In this document: in pieces, positions 18,674-28,744 of the stretch
Numbering within the stretch: the first letter of the stretch is position 1
How the letters are laid out: every line of letters begins with the position of its first letter
DNA from: Planctomycetota bacterium
GTDB lineage: Bacteria; Planctomycetota; Phycisphaerae; Phycisphaerales; UBA1924
Assembly: GCA_003696725.1 (NCBI GenBank)
Contig: RFGI01000072.1
Span: forward strand, 1-44,762
Direction of reading: 5' to 3'
DNA length: 44,762 nt
The notes under the pieces: generated by a model
What the model was told of the DNA's origin: nothing
The model's database searches: none
Seen by the model: only the letters and a program-made list of their open reading frames with translations
Position numbers and translations under genes: made by a program

Positions 18674-20254
18674 TCATCCGCCCAAGCCCAGCGGCCGGAC
18701 CTCCACGCTCGGCGAGGCCACCGTCCCGCGCACCCGGTACTGGATCAGCCGTCCGGTCACCGAGCCGATCGCTTCGCCCAGCCGGCCCAGCATGCCGGTG
18801 ATCTTCTTGACGGGCCCGGCGCTGGCCGTCATGTCCAGCCGACCGTCGAACCCCACCAGCCCCGACGCCTCGACGACCGCCACCGCGTTCTCGAAGACAA
18901 GCCGGCTGAAATCCAGACCGGCGCCCGTCACGTCGAACTCGGCTCGGACCACCGCTGACCGGCTCGACCCGGCGAACACCGATCCCAGGGCGTCGATCTG
19001 CCGGCTCAGGTCCGTGATCACCGGGATCATCACCAGGCGCGCCCGCTCGATGTCCAGCGCCCCGCGCCCTTCCAGCGTGCCCGGCAGGTCCAGCAGCGAC
19101 GCAGACGCCGAGCCCGACGACCGCATCACGCCGGCCAGCGGCGGCTGGGCCCCCGGCTCAGGCTGGCGCCGGACCAGATCCTCCAGCTCCAGCCCGGCCG
19201 CCTCCCAGGCCAGGTCCACGGGCCAGCCCGGCGATCGGAGATCGACGCTCGCCGTGGCCCGCGCCGTCCCGCCCAGGAGGTCCGCCCGCGCCGGGCCCAG
19301 CCGGCCGGCGCCGTCCTCGGCGTGCGCCTCCGCCGTCACCCGGTCGATGGGCAGACGCCACCCGCCCGCGGCCACGTTCAACCCGTCGAGCATCACTGTC
19401 GCGTCGAGCCGGACCGACGCGAGATCCGTCAGCGTTCCGGCGCCCGTCGCCCGCAGCTCGACGCGCCCCCGCGCCTCGTGCTCGCGCGCCAGCGCCTGCA
19501 CGGCCGGCGGGAGCGTCTCGTACGAGCGCTCGTCCAACCCCAGCCGCACGTCCAGCCGGTCCAGCCTCGCCGCGAGTGTGTCCAGACTGACGGCGCCGAC
19601 GGCCTCGGCGTCCAGAACCCCCGGCCGGTGGGCCGAGAGCGCCAGCGTGTGCCAGACCGCGCCCGCGCTGGCGCCGACCTCCTCGCGCTGCACCATCAGC
19701 GATGACTCGATCCCGCCCACGCGCATCGCCGGCGTTCCGTCGCCCTCGTTGTACTCGATCGCGCAGTCGCGCAGGTCGATCCGCTCGATGCGCATCACGC
19801 GGCTGAGCCGCAGGTCCTCAGGCACGGCGTCTGGCGCGCCGACCGCGGCGCCGCGGACAATCGGCGTCAGCCCGCGGAACCCGCCCGTCGCCGGGTCGCG
19901 CACCAGCCGCACGACGCCGCCCTCGACGGCGATGCGGGCGATCTCGATCGGCTCGCCGACCCTCGGCGCCCGGGCGAGCGTCACGACCAGTTCGCGCGCC
20001 TTGAGGACGTCCACGCCCGCCGGCGCCGTCAGCCGCGCTCCGCGAAGCCGGAGCGTCGCCGGCGCCTCGAACACCGACTCATCGAACCCGATCGCCGGCA
20101 CGAGGTACACGTTGGCGATCCTCGTGACCTGCCGGACGACCCAGTCGTCGACGCCGAACGTCCCGCGGATGAAGAACGTCACCAGCGCCGCCAGGGCGAC
20201 GACGCTCGCCGCCGCGGCCACGCCGACACCCGCCATCACCCGCCGCGGCGTCAC
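18674..20254 (-). CDS. AsmA-like membrane-anchored protein
   Basis: N-terminal TM helix; long beta-rich repeats ending in LDMTASAGPVKKITGMLGRLGEAIGSVTGRLIQYRVRGTVASPSVEV; GTG start. Confidence 0.6.
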   Translation of the reverse strand: MTPRRVMAGVGVAAAASVVALAALVTFFIRGTFGVDDWVVRQVTRIANVYLVPAIGFDESVFEAPATLRLRGARLTAPAGVDVLKARELVVTLARAPRVGEPIEIARIAVEGGVVRLVRDPATGGFRGLTPIVRGAAVGAPDAVPEDLRLSRVMRIERIDLRDCAIEYNEGDGTPAMRVGGIESSLMVQREEVGASAGAVWHTLALSAHRPGVLDAEAVGAVSLDTLAARLDRLDVRLGLDERSYETLPPAVQALAREHEARGRVELRATGAGTLTDLASVRLDATVMLDGLNVAAGGWRLPIDRVTAEAHAEDGAGRLGPARADLLGGTARATASVDLRSPGWPVDLAWEAAGLELEDLVRRQPEPGAQPPLAGVMRSSGSASASLLDLPGTLEGRGALDIERARLVMIPVITDLSRQIDALGSVFAGSSRSAVVRAEFDVTGAGLDFSRLVFENAVAVVEASGLVGFDGRLDMTASAGPVKKITGMLGRLGEAIGSVTGRLIQYRVRGTVASPSVEVRPLGLGG

Positions 20255-20270
20255 GCCCGGACGATAGCCG

Positions 20271-22220
20271 TCAGCCGACGCGCGGGGGGGCGACGGCGGC
20301 GCTCATCTGCGCCAGGAACCTGCGCGCGGTCCGCCGGGCTCGGTCACGCACCCGCGGTTCGGCGTCGGCCTTGGCGATGGCCGCGATCCGCGACACCGCG
20401 CACCCCAGCCGGCCCGCGGCCCACACCCCCGTCAGCCGCCGGCCCGCGTCCGGGTCCGACAGCAGCCCTTCGACGACGACCACCGCGTCGCGCCGGGCGG
20501 GGTCGCCCCCGAGGCTCGCCAGCGCCAACGCGGCGTTGCCCCGCTCGCGCGCCGAGCCGCGCTCCAGACGGGCGCGCGCCTCGTCCAGCCCCTCGCCCAG
20601 CCGGGCCAGAGCCTCGAGGGCGTTGGCCCGGGCCCGCGCGTCCGGGTGCGACAGGCAGGCCCGCAGCGCCTGCCGAGCCGTCGGCGTCCCGACCCGGCCC
20701 AGCGCTGAGACGGCCGTCGCCGCCAGCCGCGCCGAGTCCCCGCCGGCCGCCGAGAGCAGCTCGAGCTCCACCTCGCGGGCCAGCCCCATCCGCAGCGCCA
20801 ACCGGACCGCGCCGATCCGGGCCGAGTCTTCGTGGTGTTGGCCGCCGATCGCCTCGCGCAGCCGGGCGACGACGGCGGGCCGATCCCGCGCCAGGGCGCG
20901 CCGAGCCGCGACCGCGTCCAGCCCGCGGCCGGCGCCGGGCCGCATCAACGCCCACGGGTCCGTTCGGTCCATCGTCCGCTGGGCCAGGGCCCGCACCGTC
21001 GCGTGCGGCGAGCGCGACGCCCGCCGGGCCAGCCCCGTCCGCTCCTCGGCCCGGGCCAGGAACGCCGACCGCGCGACCCGAGCGTCAGGGTCGAACACCA
21101 GGTCGTCCAGCGCATGACGGGCCGTCGGCGTCGACCGCGCCGGCGTTCGCGCCCACGACAGCGCCGCCCGCCAGCGCGCCGGCGCCCGAGGGCCGGCGAC
21201 GATCCGGTCGATCAGCGACTCGACACGTGGGCCGCGCCCCGACCACGCGCCCACGGCGTCGCACCACAGGGCCGCCCCAGGCGCCGACGCCGCCGACTCG
21301 AGCGCCGAGGCCAGAGCCGCGGGCGTCGGTGTCAGGCCTGGGCGTCGGCCGCGCATCAGCCAGACCCGTCGGCTCGGCGTGCGGAGCAGGTGCGCCGCCG
21401 AGGCCGCGGACTCGAACCCCCCCCGCGCCAGGCGCGATTCGAGCGCGTCCAGCGCCGCCGGCGCCAGGGCCCCATGCCGGGCCAGCCGGACGAGCCCGGC
21501 CCCGTCGAGGGCTTCGGTCCGGCGGACGGCGCCGCGCAGCGCCATCGCCGTCGGACCCCCGGCCTCCCCGACCGCGGCCGTGAGCCCCGCCGACGCCGCC
21601 GCCGCCAGCCCAGCCAGCCGGACGAGCACAGCGTCCAGGAGCGCGGGCTCGCGCACGTCTGCCGCCACGCGGGCGACCTCGGCGAGCATCGCCTCCAGCG
21701 ACGCTGACGCCCGGCCCGCGCCGCCCTGGGCTGCGGCGCGCGTCAGCGATCGCCCAAGCGCCCGACGCACCTCGGCGTCATCGTCGACCGCCAGAGCCGC
21801 GACGATCGCCGGTTCGATCCGTCCGGGGAGGTCCCCGATGAACGCTGACGCCCAGGCTCGCAGGCGGCCCTCCTCGGACCGCGCCAGCGCCCGCACCGCG
21901 TTGGCCAACCGATCGCCCGCCGCCAAGACCAGCGCCCGCCGACCGGCCGGCGTCAGGTCCTCCCAGACCGGAGCGAGCTCGATCGCCGTCTCGAGGTCGG
22001 ACTCGGCCGCGCCCAGGGCCTGCCGAACGCGATCGATCCAGCCCGCCGACCCGGCCCCGGAGGCGGGCCGCCGATTCCGCAAGAACGCCAGAAGTCGTTT
22101 CTCAGCATCGACTTGTGACTCAGATCCAACCGCTGACCGCAGCGCCCGGCACGCCGAGGCCAAACCGGCTCTTCGCCCCCACGTCGAACGCCCCAGCGAT
22201 CTGCTCAGCTGTCCGGCCAT
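20271..22220 (-). CDS. HEAT-repeat protein
   Basis: Repeated helical ARQALRACLSHPDARARANALEALARLGEG and ERGNAALALASLGGDPARRDAVVVVEGLLSDPDAGRRL. Start chosen at MAGQLSR. Confidence 0.65.
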   Translation of the reverse strand: MAGQLSRSLGRSTWGRRAGLASACRALRSAVGSESQVDAEKRLLAFLRNRRPASGAGSAGWIDRVRQALGAAESDLETAIELAPVWEDLTPAGRRALVLAAGDRLANAVRALARSEEGRLRAWASAFIGDLPGRIEPAIVAALAVDDDAEVRRALGRSLTRAAAQGGAGRASASLEAMLAEVARVAADVREPALLDAVLVRLAGLAAAASAGLTAAVGEAGGPTAMALRGAVRRTEALDGAGLVRLARHGALAPAALDALESRLARGGFESAASAAHLLRTPSRRVWLMRGRRPGLTPTPAALASALESAASAPGAALWCDAVGAWSGRGPRVESLIDRIVAGPRAPARWRAALSWARTPARSTPTARHALDDLVFDPDARVARSAFLARAEERTGLARRASRSPHATVRALAQRTMDRTDPWALMRPGAGRGLDAVAARRALARDRPAVVARLREAIGGQHHEDSARIGAVRLALRMGLAREVELELLSAAGGDSARLAATAVSALGRVGTPTARQALRACLSHPDARARANALEALARLGEGLDEARARLERGSARERGNAALALASLGGDPARRDAVVVVEGLLSDPDAGRRLTGVWAAGRLGCAVSRIAAIAKADAEPRVRDRARRTARRFLAQMSAAVAPPRVG

Positions 22221-22375
22221 CAACACCCTCGCTCCGCACCCGGAGCATCCGGCCCCGCGTCCAAACGCTGCGTCCACAGCCGCTTGTGGATCATCGGTTT
22301 GGTGGGCGCAAAATCGACCACTTCTTTCTCGAAACTTTTCTCTTGCCTTTCGCGTACCAGATCGGAGAATGCCCC

Positions 22376-22426
22376 TTGCCTGCCGGGCGGGGAGCGCTAC
22401 ACTCTCCGCCCCGTTCTGAGGCAGGC
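22376..22426 (+). promoter_or_regulatory. Promoter TTGCCT-N16-TACACT embedded in nested palindrome
   Basis: Outer arms GCCTGCC 22378-22384/GGCAGGC 22420-22426; inner arms GGGCGGGGAG 22385-22394/CTCTCCGCCC 22402-22411. Confidence 0.6.
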
Positions 22427-22469
22427 GGGGCCACACTCTCTCTCTTGTCCCACGAGCCAGGATTCGGCC

Positions 22470-23039
22470 ATGACCACTCCGCTGAAATCAGCGAGCCTTC
22501 AGTCGTACAAACTCCTGTTGTACAGACGCGCCCTGCACCCCGAGCTCTTCTCGATCAAGGGCCGGCGGGTCATCGAGCACGGGGCGTACGAGTTCGAGGC
22601 CTGGATCATGCCCGGCCAGCACGTCATGCGCTTCCAGTACGGCGACCTCAACGCCACCGAGGTCCTGACCGGGGGCGACGTGATGCTCCCGCAGCGCGGG
22701 CTGGCCGCCGCCATCCCCTGCCCCGGCGAGCGCGACTTCGAGCAGCCCTGCTCCGACGACGTCACCTACATGACCAGCATCCAGACCGAGACCCTCCCCG
22801 AGAATCTCTACGCCGCCACCTTCGAGGAGCTCACGGAGTTCGGCGAGGAGGTCGGCGCCCTGATGCACTTCTGGGATGACGCGACGGGCCCCTGCGTCTC
22901 CATCCTCGACACCCAGCGGCTGCGGACCGAGGTCCACGCCCAGGCCTACCACCTGCTCGCGCAGGGCGGCGTGGTCATCCGCACGCAGAGCCTCTTCGAG
23001 CACAAGGCCAAGCCCGAGACCGCCGCGAGCGGAAGCTGA
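22470..23039 (+). CDS. Conserved hypothetical protein (tentatively DUF2617-like)
   Basis: YRRALHPELFSIKGRRVIEHGAYEFEAWIMPGQHVMRFQYGDLNATEVL. Family assignment from memory only. Confidence 0.6.
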   Translation: MTTPLKSASLQSYKLLLYRRALHPELFSIKGRRVIEHGAYEFEAWIMPGQHVMRFQYGDLNATEVLTGGDVMLPQRGLAAAIPCPGERDFEQPCSDDVTYMTSIQTETLPENLYAATFEELTEFGEEVGALMHFWDDATGPCVSILDTQRLRTEVHAQAYHLLAQGGVVIRTQSLFEHKAKPETAASGS

Positions 23040-23116
23040 CCCTCACCCCGACAGCGCACCGGGCTGATCGACCGCGGCGCCCCGGCGCCGGGAGGTTCCG
23101 ATGCGCGCCGGTGGGG

Positions 23117-23122
23117 TACACT
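23117..23122 (+). promoter_or_regulatory. -10-like TACACT, 9 nt before ileS start
   Basis: TACACT-cgccggctc-ATG. Confidence 0.5.
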
Positions 23123-23131
23123 CGCCGGCTC

Positions 23132-26071
23132 ATGACGGACCCCGCCACGCCATCCCGCCCGAACTACAAGAAGACCCTCAACCTGCCGCGGACGTCCTTC
23201 GGCATGAAGGCCAACCTCGTGCAGAACGAGCCGGCCAGCGAGAAGCGGTGGGCGAAGACCCGGCTGTACGAGCGGCTCCTCGACGCCCGCCGGGACGCCG
23301 ACCCGTTCGTTTTCCACGACGGCCCGCCCTACGCCAACGGCGCCATCCACCTCGGGCACCTGCTCAACAAATGCCTGAAGGACTTTGTCGTCCGCTCGAA
23401 CTTCATGGCCGGGCGCCGGTGCCCTTACATCCCCGGGTGGGACTGCCACGGGCTGCCCATCGAGCACAAGGTCCAGACGGCGGCGATTGAGTCCGGCAAG
23501 ATGGCCAAGCTCGAGTCCCTGGACCCCGACGCCCGCCGGACCGCCATCCGCCGGGATTGCCGCGCTTACGCCGAGAAGTTCATCAGGCTCCAGACCGGGC
23601 AGATGAAGCGGCTGCTGACGCTGGCGGACTACGAGCACCCCTACCTGACGATGGCGCCCGAGTACGAGGCGGCGACCCTCGAGGTCTTCGCGGAGCTGGT
23701 CGCGCAGGGCCTGGTCTACCGCCGGCTCAAGGCCGTGCACTGGTCCGTCGAGAACCGCACGGCCCTGGCCGAGGCCGAGCTCGAGTACCACGACCGCACC
23801 GACCCCTCGGTGTTCGTCGAGTTCGACGCGGCCGACGCCCGCGCCGTCGAGCGCGCCTTCGGCCTCGGTGAGGGCGCCCTGGACCGCACGCCGACCTTCA
23901 TGATCTGGACCACCACGCCGTGGACCCTCCCGGCGAACCTGCTCATCGCGGTCCACCCGGCACACCCCTACGCCCTGGCCGAGATCGACGGCACGGTGAC
24001 GATCATCGCCGAGGCCCTCCTCTCGAAGGTCGCCCGGGCCGCCGGCGCCCAAGCCGTCCGCACCCTCTCCATCGCCCCGGGCGAGCGGCTCATCGGGCTG
24101 CGCTACCGCCACCCCTTCCATCCCGACGCCGACGCCCACCGCGCCGCGATCGACCCCGAGAACACAACCGCCGGCGAGATCTTCCGCGTCGTGGGCGCCG
24201 ACTACGTGACCCTCGACGACGGCACGGGCCTGGTCCACACCGCCCCGGGGCACGGCCACGACGACTACCAGACGGGCCTGCGCGAGCACGTCCCGATCCA
24301 CTGCCCGGTCCGCGAGGACGGGACCTACGACGACACCGCGCCCGAGTTCGTCCGGGGGATGGGCATCTGGGAGGCGAACGCCGTCATCGCGGGCGCCCTC
24401 CGCGAGTCGGGCCGGCTCTTCCACGAGATGGAGATCACCCACTCTTACCCGCACGACTGGCGCGGCAGGTCGCCCGTCATCTTCCGCGCCACCGAGCAGT
24501 GGTTCATCGGCGTTGACACGCCCACGGCGCGCGACGGCCGGTCGCTGCGCGAGCTGGCGCTGGACGCCGTGGGCTCGATCGAGTTCGTCCCCGACTGGGG
24601 CCGAAACCGCATGCGCGGGATGCTCCAGACGCGCCCCGACTGGTGCCTGTCCCGGCAGCGGGCGTGGGGCCTGCCGATACCCGCGTTTATGACACCCGCG
24701 GGCGAGCCGCTGCTCACCGCACAGAGCGTCCGGGCGGTGGCCCGCGTGGTCCGCGAACACGGCTCGGACTGCTGGCTCACCATGTCGCCGGCGGACCTGC
24801 TGGCCGGGTACGACCCCGCCGCGGACCCCGACGCGCCGCGGGGTCTTGACACGGCCACCCTGACGAAGATGCACGACATCTTCGACGTGTGGTTCGAGTC
24901 CGGCTCGTCGTGGCGCGCCGTGATGGTGGAGCGCGGCCTGGCCCACCCCGACCCCCCGCCGGTGGACCTGTACCTCGAGGGCTCCGACCAGCACCGCGGC
25001 TGGTTCCAGGTCTCGCTGCTGACGGGCCTGGGCGCGGCGGGCTGTGCCCCCTACCGCGCCCTGCTCACCCACGGCTTCATGGTCGACAAAGACGGCAAGA
25101 AGATGTCCAAGAGCCTGGGCAACACGCTCGACGTCGACGACCTCCTCAAGCGCTTCGGCGCCGACGTCGCCCGCTGGTGGGTCGCCTCGCTCAACTACGA
25201 GACCGACATCAAGGTCGACCTGACGTACTTCGAGACCGCCGGCGAAGCGTATCGCAAGATCCGCAACACCCTGCGATTCATGCTCAGCAACCTCGACGAT
25301 TTCGTCCCGTCCCCGCCGGGCAAGGACGCCTCCTGCGGCGAGGGGATGTGCCTGAACCTCTCCACGCTCGAGCCGACCGCTCCCGAGGCGTGGGTGCTGG
25401 CGCGATTCAACGCCCTGTCCCGGGCCGTGCAGGACGCGTACGCGCGGTACGACTTCCGCGCGGCCTCGACGGCGCTGTTCAACTTCTGCAACGAGACGCT
25501 CAGCGCCGTCTACCTCGCCGCGGTCAAGGACCGGCTGTACTGCGACGAGCCGGGCTCGGCCCGGCGCCGGCGCACGCAGAACGCCCTGTGGGAGCTGACC
25601 GACGGCCTGTGCCGGCTGCTGGCGCCGATCCTCCCCCACACCGCCGACGAGGCCTGGCGCGCCCTGCGCCGATCGACCGACGACGACGCGACCGTCCACC
25701 TCACCACCTACCTGCCTGATCTACCGGTGAGCGCCGACGACGCTTGGCCCGACGTGATGCGCGTGCGCGAGCAGGCCCTGGCCGCCCTGGAGCGCGTCCG
25801 CGCCACCGGCGGCGTCGAGAACCCGCTCGACGCCGGGCTCACCCTCCCCGACCCCGCCGGCGTCCTGGCCCGCTTCAACCCCGTGGACCTCGCGGACCTG
25901 TGCGGCGTCAGTCGCGTGAGCCTCGACCCGAACGTGACCGAGCCCGACGTTCTGGACCTCCGCGCCGAGCCCCGCTGCGAGCGGTCCTGGAAGCGCGACG
26001 GCACCGTCCGTGAACGCGCCGACGGCGGGATGCTCTCCGACCGCGACGCCCGCGCCGTCGGCGTGGCGTGA
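23132..26071 (+). CDS. ileS: Isoleucyl-tRNA synthetase
   Basis: FVFHDGPPYANGAIHLGHLLNK (HIGH), GWDCHGLPIEHKV, KDGKKMSKSLGN (KMSKS). Confidence 0.97.
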   Translation: MTDPATPSRPNYKKTLNLPRTSFGMKANLVQNEPASEKRWAKTRLYERLLDARRDADPFVFHDGPPYANGAIHLGHLLNKCLKDFVVRSNFMAGRRCPYIPGWDCHGLPIEHKVQTAAIESGKMAKLESLDPDARRTAIRRDCRAYAEKFIRLQTGQMKRLLTLADYEHPYLTMAPEYEAATLEVFAELVAQGLVYRRLKAVHWSVENRTALAEAELEYHDRTDPSVFVEFDAADARAVERAFGLGEGALDRTPTFMIWTTTPWTLPANLLIAVHPAHPYALAEIDGTVTIIAEALLSKVARAAGAQAVRTLSIAPGERLIGLRYRHPFHPDADAHRAAIDPENTTAGEIFRVVGADYVTLDDGTGLVHTAPGHGHDDYQTGLREHVPIHCPVREDGTYDDTAPEFVRGMGIWEANAVIAGALRESGRLFHEMEITHSYPHDWRGRSPVIFRATEQWFIGVDTPTARDGRSLRELALDAVGSIEFVPDWGRNRMRGMLQTRPDWCLSRQRAWGLPIPAFMTPAGEPLLTAQSVRAVARVVREHGSDCWLTMSPADLLAGYDPAADPDAPRGLDTATLTKMHDIFDVWFESGSSWRAVMVERGLAHPDPPPVDLYLEGSDQHRGWFQVSLLTGLGAAGCAPYRALLTHGFMVDKDGKKMSKSLGNTLDVDDLLKRFGADVARWWVASLNYETDIKVDLTYFETAGEAYRKIRNTLRFMLSNLDDFVPSPPGKDASCGEGMCLNLSTLEPTAPEAWVLARFNALSRAVQDAYARYDFRAASTALFNFCNETLSAVYLAAVKDRLYCDEPGSARRRRTQNALWELTDGLCRLLAPILPHTADEAWRALRRSTDDDATVHLTTYLPDLPVSADDAWPDVMRVREQALAALERVRATGGVENPLDAGLTLPDPAGVLARFNPVDLADLCGVSRVSLDPNVTEPDVLDLRAEPRCERSWKRDGTVRERADGGMLSDRDARAVGVA

Positions 26072-26073
26072 CC

Positions 26074-26730
26074 TCAGCCGGCGCCGGTCGTTGCGCGCAG
26101 CGTGCGCTGGAGCCGGACGACCTCCTCGCGCAGCCGGTCCAGCGCCGCGTCCGGCCCGTCGCGCAGGAGGTCCTCGGCCGGGATCGGCTCGCCGTAGGCC
26201 ACGCCCAGCCGCGTGAACGGCCTCGGGGCGCGCCGGCCGCGCGGCCAGGCCCGGAACGCGCCGTCGATCGCCGCGGGCAACACCGGCGCCCCGGCCCGCC
26301 TGATGATGAGCGCCACCCCGCGCTTGAACGCCCCCACCTCGCCCGCGTGGGTGCGGGTCCCCTCGGGGAAGAGGATCACCGCGCGGCCCTGCTGAAGCAG
26401 TTCCACCGTCCGCCGAACCGCCGCCGCGTCCGGCTCGCCGCCCTCCTTGACCGGGATCGCGTTGAGCCCGCGGATCACCGGCGCCAGCCAACGCGACTCG
26501 AACAGACCCTCCCGCGCCACGAAGTGGCATGTCCTCGGCAGCCACGCGCCCACCAGCGGCGGATCGAGGTACGACTGATGGTTCGCCACGATCAGCACGC
26601 CGCCGGTCCGCGGGAGTTTCTCGCGCCCGAGCACGCGCGTCGGCAGGACGGTGCGGAAGATCGCCCTGAGCGCCGCCTTGCAGACCCAGTAGAAGAGGCG
26701 CCGCCCGACGCCGCGCCCCCGCTCAGCCAC
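26074..26730 (-). CDS. plsC: 1-acyl-sn-glycerol-3-phosphate acyltransferase
   Basis: VANHQSYLDPPL (HX4D variant), LFPEGTRTHAGEVGAFKRGVALI, VLPAAIDG. Confidence 0.88.
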   Translation of the reverse strand: MAERGRGVGRRLFYWVCKAALRAIFRTVLPTRVLGREKLPRTGGVLIVANHQSYLDPPLVGAWLPRTCHFVAREGLFESRWLAPVIRGLNAIPVKEGGEPDAAAVRRTVELLQQGRAVILFPEGTRTHAGEVGAFKRGVALIIRRAGAPVLPAAIDGAFRAWPRGRRAPRPFTRLGVAYGEPIPAEDLLRDGPDAALDRLREEVVRLQRTLRATTGAG

Positions 26731-27433
26731 CGCGCGCCCCGGCCAGGGCGCCCGCGGGCGCCCGCTGGCGCGTCAGCCGCTCCAGCGCGTCGATCACCTC
26801 GTCGAAGGTCATCTCGGAGGTGTCCACCTCCACGGCGCCCGGGGGCTTGACCAGCGGGCCGACCGCCCGGGCCGCGTCGAGCCGGTCGCGCCGGGCCAGG
26901 TCGCGCTCGATCTCGTCCACGTCCGCCGGCCGGCCCGCCGCACGCAGCTGCTCGGCCCGCCGACGGGCCCTGATCCGCGGCGAGGCGGTCAGGTAGAACT
27001 TCACGGCCGCATCGGGGAAGACGACCGAGCCCTGGTCGCGCCCCTCCGTGACCAGCCGGGGGTGCGACCGGGCGATCGCCCGCTGCTGAGCGACCAGCGC
27101 CTCGCGCAGGGGCGCTTGGGCGGCGAGCGTGGAGATCACCGCGGCCACGTCCGGCTCGCGCAGCCGGTCCGTCATGGGCCGGCCGTGCGCCAGGAGCGTC
27201 GGCGGGTCCGTTGTCCAATCGAACCGCATGGCGGCGCGGCGGACGGCCCTGGCGACGGCGCGCTCGTCGGACGCGTCCACGCCCTCATCAAGGACCACGG
27301 CCGTCGCCCCGCGGTACATGGCGCCGGTGTCGAGGAACTCCAGCCCCAGCCGCCGGGCCAGCGCTCGCCCGACGGTGCTCTTGCCCGTCCCGGCCGGGCC
27401 GTCGATCGTCACGATCAGCCGCTCGCCGGTCAC
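26723..27433 (-). CDS. cmk: Cytidylate kinase
   Basis: VTIDGPAGTGKSTVGRALARRLGLEFLDTGAMYRG, VTEGRDQGSVVFPDAAVKFYLTAS; GTG start overlapping the upstream stop by 4 nt. Confidence 0.95.
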   Translation of the reverse strand: MTGERLIVTIDGPAGTGKSTVGRALARRLGLEFLDTGAMYRGATAVVLDEGVDASDERAVARAVRRAAMRFDWTTDPPTLLAHGRPMTDRLREPDVAAVISTLAAQAPLREALVAQQRAIARSHPRLVTEGRDQGSVVFPDAAVKFYLTASPRIRARRRAEQLRAAGRPADVDEIERDLARRDRLDAARAVGPLVKPPGAVEVDTSEMTFDEVIDALERLTRQRAPAGALAGARGG

Positions 27434-28209
27434 GGCGCCGCGTCCGCCAGCGCTGTGTTGAGCGCGTCGCGCATCGCCGACACGCTCGCGACGGGGTCGC
27501 CCTCCCCGCGGTGCTCGATGGCGATGGACGCGTCGTACCCCACCTCGCCGAGCACGCCGACGCACGCGGCGAGGTCGAACTTGGGCCGACGCGTCCGGGG
27601 CCCGATCTTCTCGAACGAGGCGATCACCACCGAGGCGTACGGCGCCAGCCGCTTGAGGTAGTGGCCCGGGTCGCCCGTCGCCGCCGCGTCCAGAAAATCC
27701 GGCATCGTGCCGATGCGGAACCCGCCCACGCGCTTGATGAACCCGGTCATGCGGTCGGGCGTCTGGGTCAGGCCCGGCGCGGGCCGGAGCAGCAGGTTCA
27801 CGCCCACGCCGTCGGCCGTCTCCATGACCTCCTGGAGCGCCTCGACGGCGGCGTCGGCCGCCTGTTCCGGCGCCGCGACGGCGATCCCCGCGCTGCTGCA
27901 CCCCAGGCGCTCTGCGGCGCGCAGCACCCGCTTGGCCCGGTCCACCGCCGCCGATCCCCACCGCGCGTCGGTGACCTTGAGCGGGTCGGGCTCGGCGAGC
28001 GCCAGGATCGGGCACCGGGACCGGTCCGCCTGTCGCCGGAGCCGCTCGAGCTCCGCCGACCCCGCGCCCGCCAGCAGGTCCGTGGGGAGCATCAGCCCGC
28101 TCAGGCCCAGCTCGTCGCGCGTCAGGGCCGGGACGTCCTCCAGCGCGAGCGCCGGATGCCGGCCACGCAGCAGCGGTCGGAGCGAACTGGCCGAGAGGAT
28201 CTGGAGCAT
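27430..28209 (-). CDS. Sugar phosphate isomerase/epimerase-like TIM barrel protein
   Basis: AP-endonuclease-2-like barrel: VNLLLRPAPG, GFRIGTMPDFLDAA, YDASIAIEHRGEGDP. Start set at 28209. Confidence 0.75.
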   Translation of the reverse strand: MLQILSASSLRPLLRGRHPALALEDVPALTRDELGLSGLMLPTDLLAGAGSAELERLRRQADRSRCPILALAEPDPLKVTDARWGSAAVDRAKRVLRAAERLGCSSAGIAVAAPEQAADAAVEALQEVMETADGVGVNLLLRPAPGLTQTPDRMTGFIKRVGGFRIGTMPDFLDAAATGDPGHYLKRLAPYASVVIASFEKIGPRTRRPKFDLAACVGVLGEVGYDASIAIEHRGEGDPVASVSAMRDALNTALADAAP

Positions 28210-28323
28210 GGGCGGGCGGTCGGGCGGGTCAATGTACCCGCTCGCGAGCCGGGCGCGCCCCGGCGTTGCCGGCCCGGGCGCCACGGGTACCATGCCCGAT
28301 CGCACCCACACCGAGGACCCCGC

Positions 28324-28701
28324 ATGACGCCCCCCGACGACCGCCGATACTCCGAATCCCACGAGTGGCACAGGCTCGACGGCGACACCGTCACCCTCGG
28401 CGTCACCAAGTTCGCCGTCGACGAGCTCACCGACATCACCTACGCGGAGATGAAGCCCGCCGGGACCGCGATCGAGCCGGGCGGCTCCGTCGGCGAGATC
28501 GAGTCCGTCAAGGCGACCGCCGACGTCTATTCCGCCGTCGGGGGCGAGATCGTCGAGGTCAACCCGCGCCTGGCGGACGACCCCTCGGTCCTCAACACCG
28601 ACCCCTACGGCGAGGGCTGGCTGGTCAGGATCAAGACCGCCGACCCGTCCCCGCTGGACCGCCTCATGGACGCGAAAACCTACGCGTCCAAGCACGAATA
28701 A
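28324..28701 (+). CDS. gcvH: Glycine cleavage system H protein
   Basis: YSESHEWHRLDGDTVTLGVTKFAVDELTDI, GEIESVKATADVYSAVGGEIVEVN (lipoyl Lys). Confidence 0.95.
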   Translation: MTPPDDRRYSESHEWHRLDGDTVTLGVTKFAVDELTDITYAEMKPAGTAIEPGGSVGEIESVKATADVYSAVGGEIVEVNPRLADDPSVLNTDPYGEGWLVRIKTADPSPLDRLMDAKTYASKHE

Positions 28702-28744
28702 CAACCGCCGTGACCGTTCCCCCTCAACAGCGGCGGCGGGGCCC

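Noticed and set aside
28704-28740. CCGCCG...CGGCGG hairpin between gcvH and the ABC gene as a riboswitch
   Set aside because: Short GC repeat with no recognisable glycine-riboswitch features; at most a weak terminator.
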